Below, one piece after another: positions 12,984 to 14,948 of a stretch of 14,948 bases of DNA. The stretch is taken from contig CAZMSZ010000170.1 of NCBI GenBank assembly GCA_964569055.1, forward strand, positions 1-14,948. The letters run 5' to 3'. Positions within the stretch are counted from its first letter, which is position 1. Every line of letters starts with the position of its first letter. Origin of the DNA: JAWLGW01 sp964569055 (GTDB lineage: Bacteria; Planctomycetota; J058). The notes below the pieces were generated by a model. The model was not told where the DNA came from. It saw only the letters and a list, made by a program, of their open reading frames with translations, and searched no databases. The position numbers and the translations under genes are program-made.

Positions 12984-14515
12984 TGGAGGTGCTGCGCGGG
13001 CGCGAGGCGAAGGCGCCGCTGCGGCTGGCGGCCGACGTGGCGGTGGTCGGGACCGGGGCCGGCGGCGGCATGCTCGCGCGCGAGCTGGCGGCGGCCGGGC
13101 TGCGGGTGGTCGCGCTCGAGGAGGGCCCGTTCAGCACCAGCGCCGACTTCGACCGACGCGAGGGGCCCATGCTCGAGCTGCTCTACCAGGAGCGCGGCGC
13201 GCGGGCCACGAGCGACCTGGCCCTGAGGATCCTGCAGGGGCGCGGGGTCGGCGGCTCGACGGTCCACAACACCAACCTGTGCAAGCGCACGCCCGAGGCG
13301 ATCCTGCGCGCCTGGGCGGCGCGCCACGCGGTGGTCGGCGCGTCGCCCGAGGAGCTGGCGCCCGCGTTCGAGGCGACCGAGCGCGAGCTGGGGGTGGTCC
13401 CGATCGCGCCCGCGCAGGTCAACCGCAACAACGCCCTGTTCCTGCGCGGCGTCGAGGCGCTCGGCTGGAAGGGCGGGCTCTTGCGCCACAACCGCGCCGG
13501 CTGCGCCGGCTCGGGCTACTGCGAGCTCGGCTGCCCCTACGACGCCAAGCAGAACGCGCTGAAGGTCCTGCTCCCGGCCGCCGTGGCCGCGGGCGCGCGG
13601 GTGGTCAGCGACGCCCGCGTGGACGAGGTCACCCTGCGCCGCGGCGAGGCGACCGGCGTGCGCGGCGCGCTGCTCGGCGCCGACGGCCGCCCGCGCGGCG
13701 CGTTCTCGGTCGAGGCGAGCGCGGTGTGCCTGGCGGGGAGCGCGGTCGGTTCGGCGGCGCTCCACGCCAAGAGCGGCCTCCCCGACCCCTCGGGCCAGGC
13801 CGGCCGCAACCTGCGCGTGCACCCGGGCGCGGTGGTCGCCGGCCTGTTCGACGAGGAGGTGGTCGGCTGGCAGGGAATCCCGCAGAGCGTCGAGTGCAGC
13901 GAGTTCCTCGACTTCGACCCGGACGCCCTGCGTTGCGTGTGGCTGCTCCCCGCCTTCGCCCACCCGATCGGGACCGCCGCGCTGGTCCCCGGCTTCGGCG
14001 CTCCACAGGCCGCGCTGCTCCGCCGCTACCGTCACGTGGCCGTGGCCAGCGCCATGATCCACGACACCAGCGCCGGCCGCGTGCGCGTCCGCCCGGGCGG
14101 CCGGATCCGGATCGACTACGCCCTGAACGAGCGCGACCGCGCCCAGCTCGCGTTCGGCCTGACCCAGGCCGCCCGGATCCTGCTGGCCGCCGGCGCCCGC
14201 CAGGTGCTGGTCCCCTACGAGCCCGACCCGCTGATCGTCACGCGCGAGGCCGAGCTGGCCCAGATCGAGACCCGCGGCGTGCGCGACCACGAGCTCGGCC
14301 TGGTGGCCGTGCACCCCATGGGCACGCTCCGCATGGGCGAGGACCCCCGCCGCGCCGTCGTCGACTCCCACGGCGAGCACCACGCCGTGCGCCGCCTGTT
14401 CGTGGGCGACGGCAGCCTGTTTCCCACCTCGATCGGCGTCCCGCCCCAGCTCTCGATCTACACCTTCGCGAGGCGGGTGGCAGCGCACGTGGTGGCGCGG
14501 CTGGGGGGGAGCTGA
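12983..14515 (+). CDS. GMC-family FAD-dependent oxidoreductase (catalytic subunit)
   Basis: This 510-aa flavoprotein oxidises an alcohol, sugar or sterol-type substrate that cannot be named from sequence. VVGTGAGGGMLARELAAAGLRVVALEEG (residues 21-48, dinucleotide fold with GxGxxG at 23-28) binds FAD. LQGRGVGGSTVHNTN is the second GMC signature. The C-terminal AVHPMGTLRMG holds the catalytic His444, and VGDGSLFPTSIGVPPQLS closes the FAD site. Two details stand out: a cysteine cluster C174-x5-C180-x3-C184 in the sequence CAGSGYCELGCPYDAKQ, and Pro487 where many GMC enzymes have Asn in the NP motif. It has no signal peptide, so export with the preceding Tat-signal subunit is inferred. Residues after 505 include the usual amphipathic C-terminus and no heme or cytochrome domain. 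No electron acceptor gene is visible downstream. Confidence 0.92.
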   Translation: MEVLRGREAKAPLRLAADVAVVGTGAGGGMLARELAAAGLRVVALEEGPFSTSADFDRREGPMLELLYQERGARATSDLALRILQGRGVGGSTVHNTNLCKRTPEAILRAWAARHAVVGASPEELAPAFEATERELGVVPIAPAQVNRNNALFLRGVEALGWKGGLLRHNRAGCAGSGYCELGCPYDAKQNALKVLLPAAVAAGARVVSDARVDEVTLRRGEATGVRGALLGADGRPRGAFSVEASAVCLAGSAVGSAALHAKSGLPDPSGQAGRNLRVHPGAVVAGLFDEEVVGWQGIPQSVECSEFLDFDPDALRCVWLLPAFAHPIGTAALVPGFGAPQAALLRRYRHVAVASAMIHDTSAGRVRVRPGGRIRIDYALNERDRAQLAFGLTQAARILLAAGARQVLVPYEPDPLIVTREAELAQIETRGVRDHELGLVAVHPMGTLRMGEDPRRAVVDSHGEHHAVRRLFVGDGSLFPTSIGVPPQLSIYTFARRVAAHVVARLGGS

Positions 14516-14602
14516 GGCGAGGGCGCGCCACGGCAGGCAGCTCACGCTACCGCTCCGCCGGCGCGGGTCCCGGGCAGCCCGTTCGTCGCGTCAGCGCGAT
14601 CG

Positions 14603-14621
14603 GTGGGCAAATCCTGCCCAC
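14603..14621. repeat. Perfect hairpin between the GMC gene and the transposase
   Basis: GTGGGCA (14603-14609) pairs exactly with TGCCCAC (14615-14621) around a five-base loop, AATCC. A shorter palindrome, CGGGCAGCCCG, lies at 14571-14581. The 207-base interval 14516-14722 holds no recognisable gene. The hairpin could end the GMC transcript, though it has no T-tract, or it could be a REP-type palindrome used by the neighbouring transposase. Confidence 0.4.
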
Positions 14622-14722
14622 GGCTGCCTCGGTCGTTGAGCCCGTCCTGCGACCCGTGCGCTGCCGGGCCGAAGCTCGGGCGACTTAAACAAGAGGCCCG
14701 CCGTTTGCCAGGGCTATGGGCC

Positions 14723-14948
14723 ATGACCTTCGCGCGCCGTCTCCTCGCAGGGCAGCTCCACTTCGTCTCGCGGCGCTGCACGCAGCGGCTCCTGCTGCTC
14801 ACTCCCACCAAACCCGTGAACCAGGTCGTCCGCTACGCGCTGGCCGCCGTGGCGCCGCGCTATCAGGTCCGGATCTGCGCCGCGTTCGCGTCCAGCAATC
14901 ACGTCCACTTCGTGCTCGAGGACTTCAACAGCGAGCTGTCGAAGTTCA
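14723..14948 (+). CDS. REP-associated (Y1/HUH, IS200-like) transposase, truncated by the window edge
   Basis: The 75 codons present start with MTFARRLLAGQLHFVSRRCTQ and reach SSNHVHFVLEDFNSELSKF, where the window ends. His60-x-His62 in NHVHFVL is the metal-binding HUH pair of Y1 transposases. The N-terminal FVSRRCTQR segment and the central YALAAVAPRYQVRI match the REP-associated transposase (RayT) type common in myxobacterial-like genomes. The catalytic Tyr would lie beyond the edge. These enzymes cut single-stranded DNA at REP hairpins and are often domesticated. The ATG at 14723 was chosen because it gives the conserved start; an ATG at 14716 is in another frame. No strong Shine-Dalgarno sequence is visible. 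A hairpin lies about 100 bases upstream. Confidence 0.85.
   Translation, partial: MTFARRLLAGQLHFVSRRCTQRLLLLTPTKPVNQVVRYALAAVAPRYQVRICAAFASSNHVHFVLEDFNSELSKF

Overview
The window is visibly very GC-rich, with strongly G/C-biased third codon positions, so several long shadow reading frames stay open over the real genes. The gene set suggests a GC-rich environmental bacterium: a bacterial tricorn-type protease, a secreted HEAT-repeat protein of a kind frequent in Planctomycetota and Myxococcota, a GMC dehydrogenase with a Tat-exported small subunit, and a REP-associated transposase. I lean to Myxococcota or Planctomycetota but cannot separate them without a search. The 100-N run and a repeat flanking it show that this is a draft, probably metagenomic, assembly.

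Layout. 1-274: no recognisable gene, but a 23-unit TCCGAN hexamer array. 275-3697 (+): tricorn-like protease with all catalytic residues. 3702-3851 (-): possible 49-aa single-pass membrane peptide. 3979-5409 (+): secreted HEAT-repeat protein with a C-terminal Rossmann/GATase-like domain. On the minus strand, read from 8600 down to 5417: a DUF1634-like membrane protein and a TauE/SafE exporter (overlapping genes), then ApaH (Ap4A hydrolase) and a CHAD-domain protein. 8683-10188 (+): exopolyphosphatase Ppx. 10195-12288 (-): polyphosphate kinase Ppk1, convergent with ppx. 12387-14515 (+): a Tat-signal small subunit and a GMC flavoprotein that overlap by one base. 14723 to the edge (+): N-terminal part of a REP-associated (Y1/HUH) transposase.

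How the genes fit together. Positions 5417-12288 form a compact phosphate-polymer and nucleotide-alarmone neighbourhood: Ppk1 makes polyphosphate from ATP, Ppx degrades it, CHAD domains bind it, and ApaH removes Ap4A. The GMC pair at the right looks like a periplasmic or membrane-attached substrate dehydrogenase that travels on the small subunit's Tat signal. The tricorn protease would act on peptides released by upstream proteolysis.

Three patterns go beyond ordinary annotation. First, five genes have a -10-like hexamer exactly 6 or 7 bases before a start codon with no Shine-Dalgarno sequence, which suggests leaderless mRNAs. Second, all three convergent gene pairs end within 4-7 bases of each other, and a small inverted repeat covers both stop codons each time. 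Third, a 55-bp sequence is repeated exactly on both sides of the N run, so the gap is probably a failed contig join and not missing DNA.

Most of the window is recognisable core or accessory metabolism. I do not see an unequivocal new defence or mobile system.
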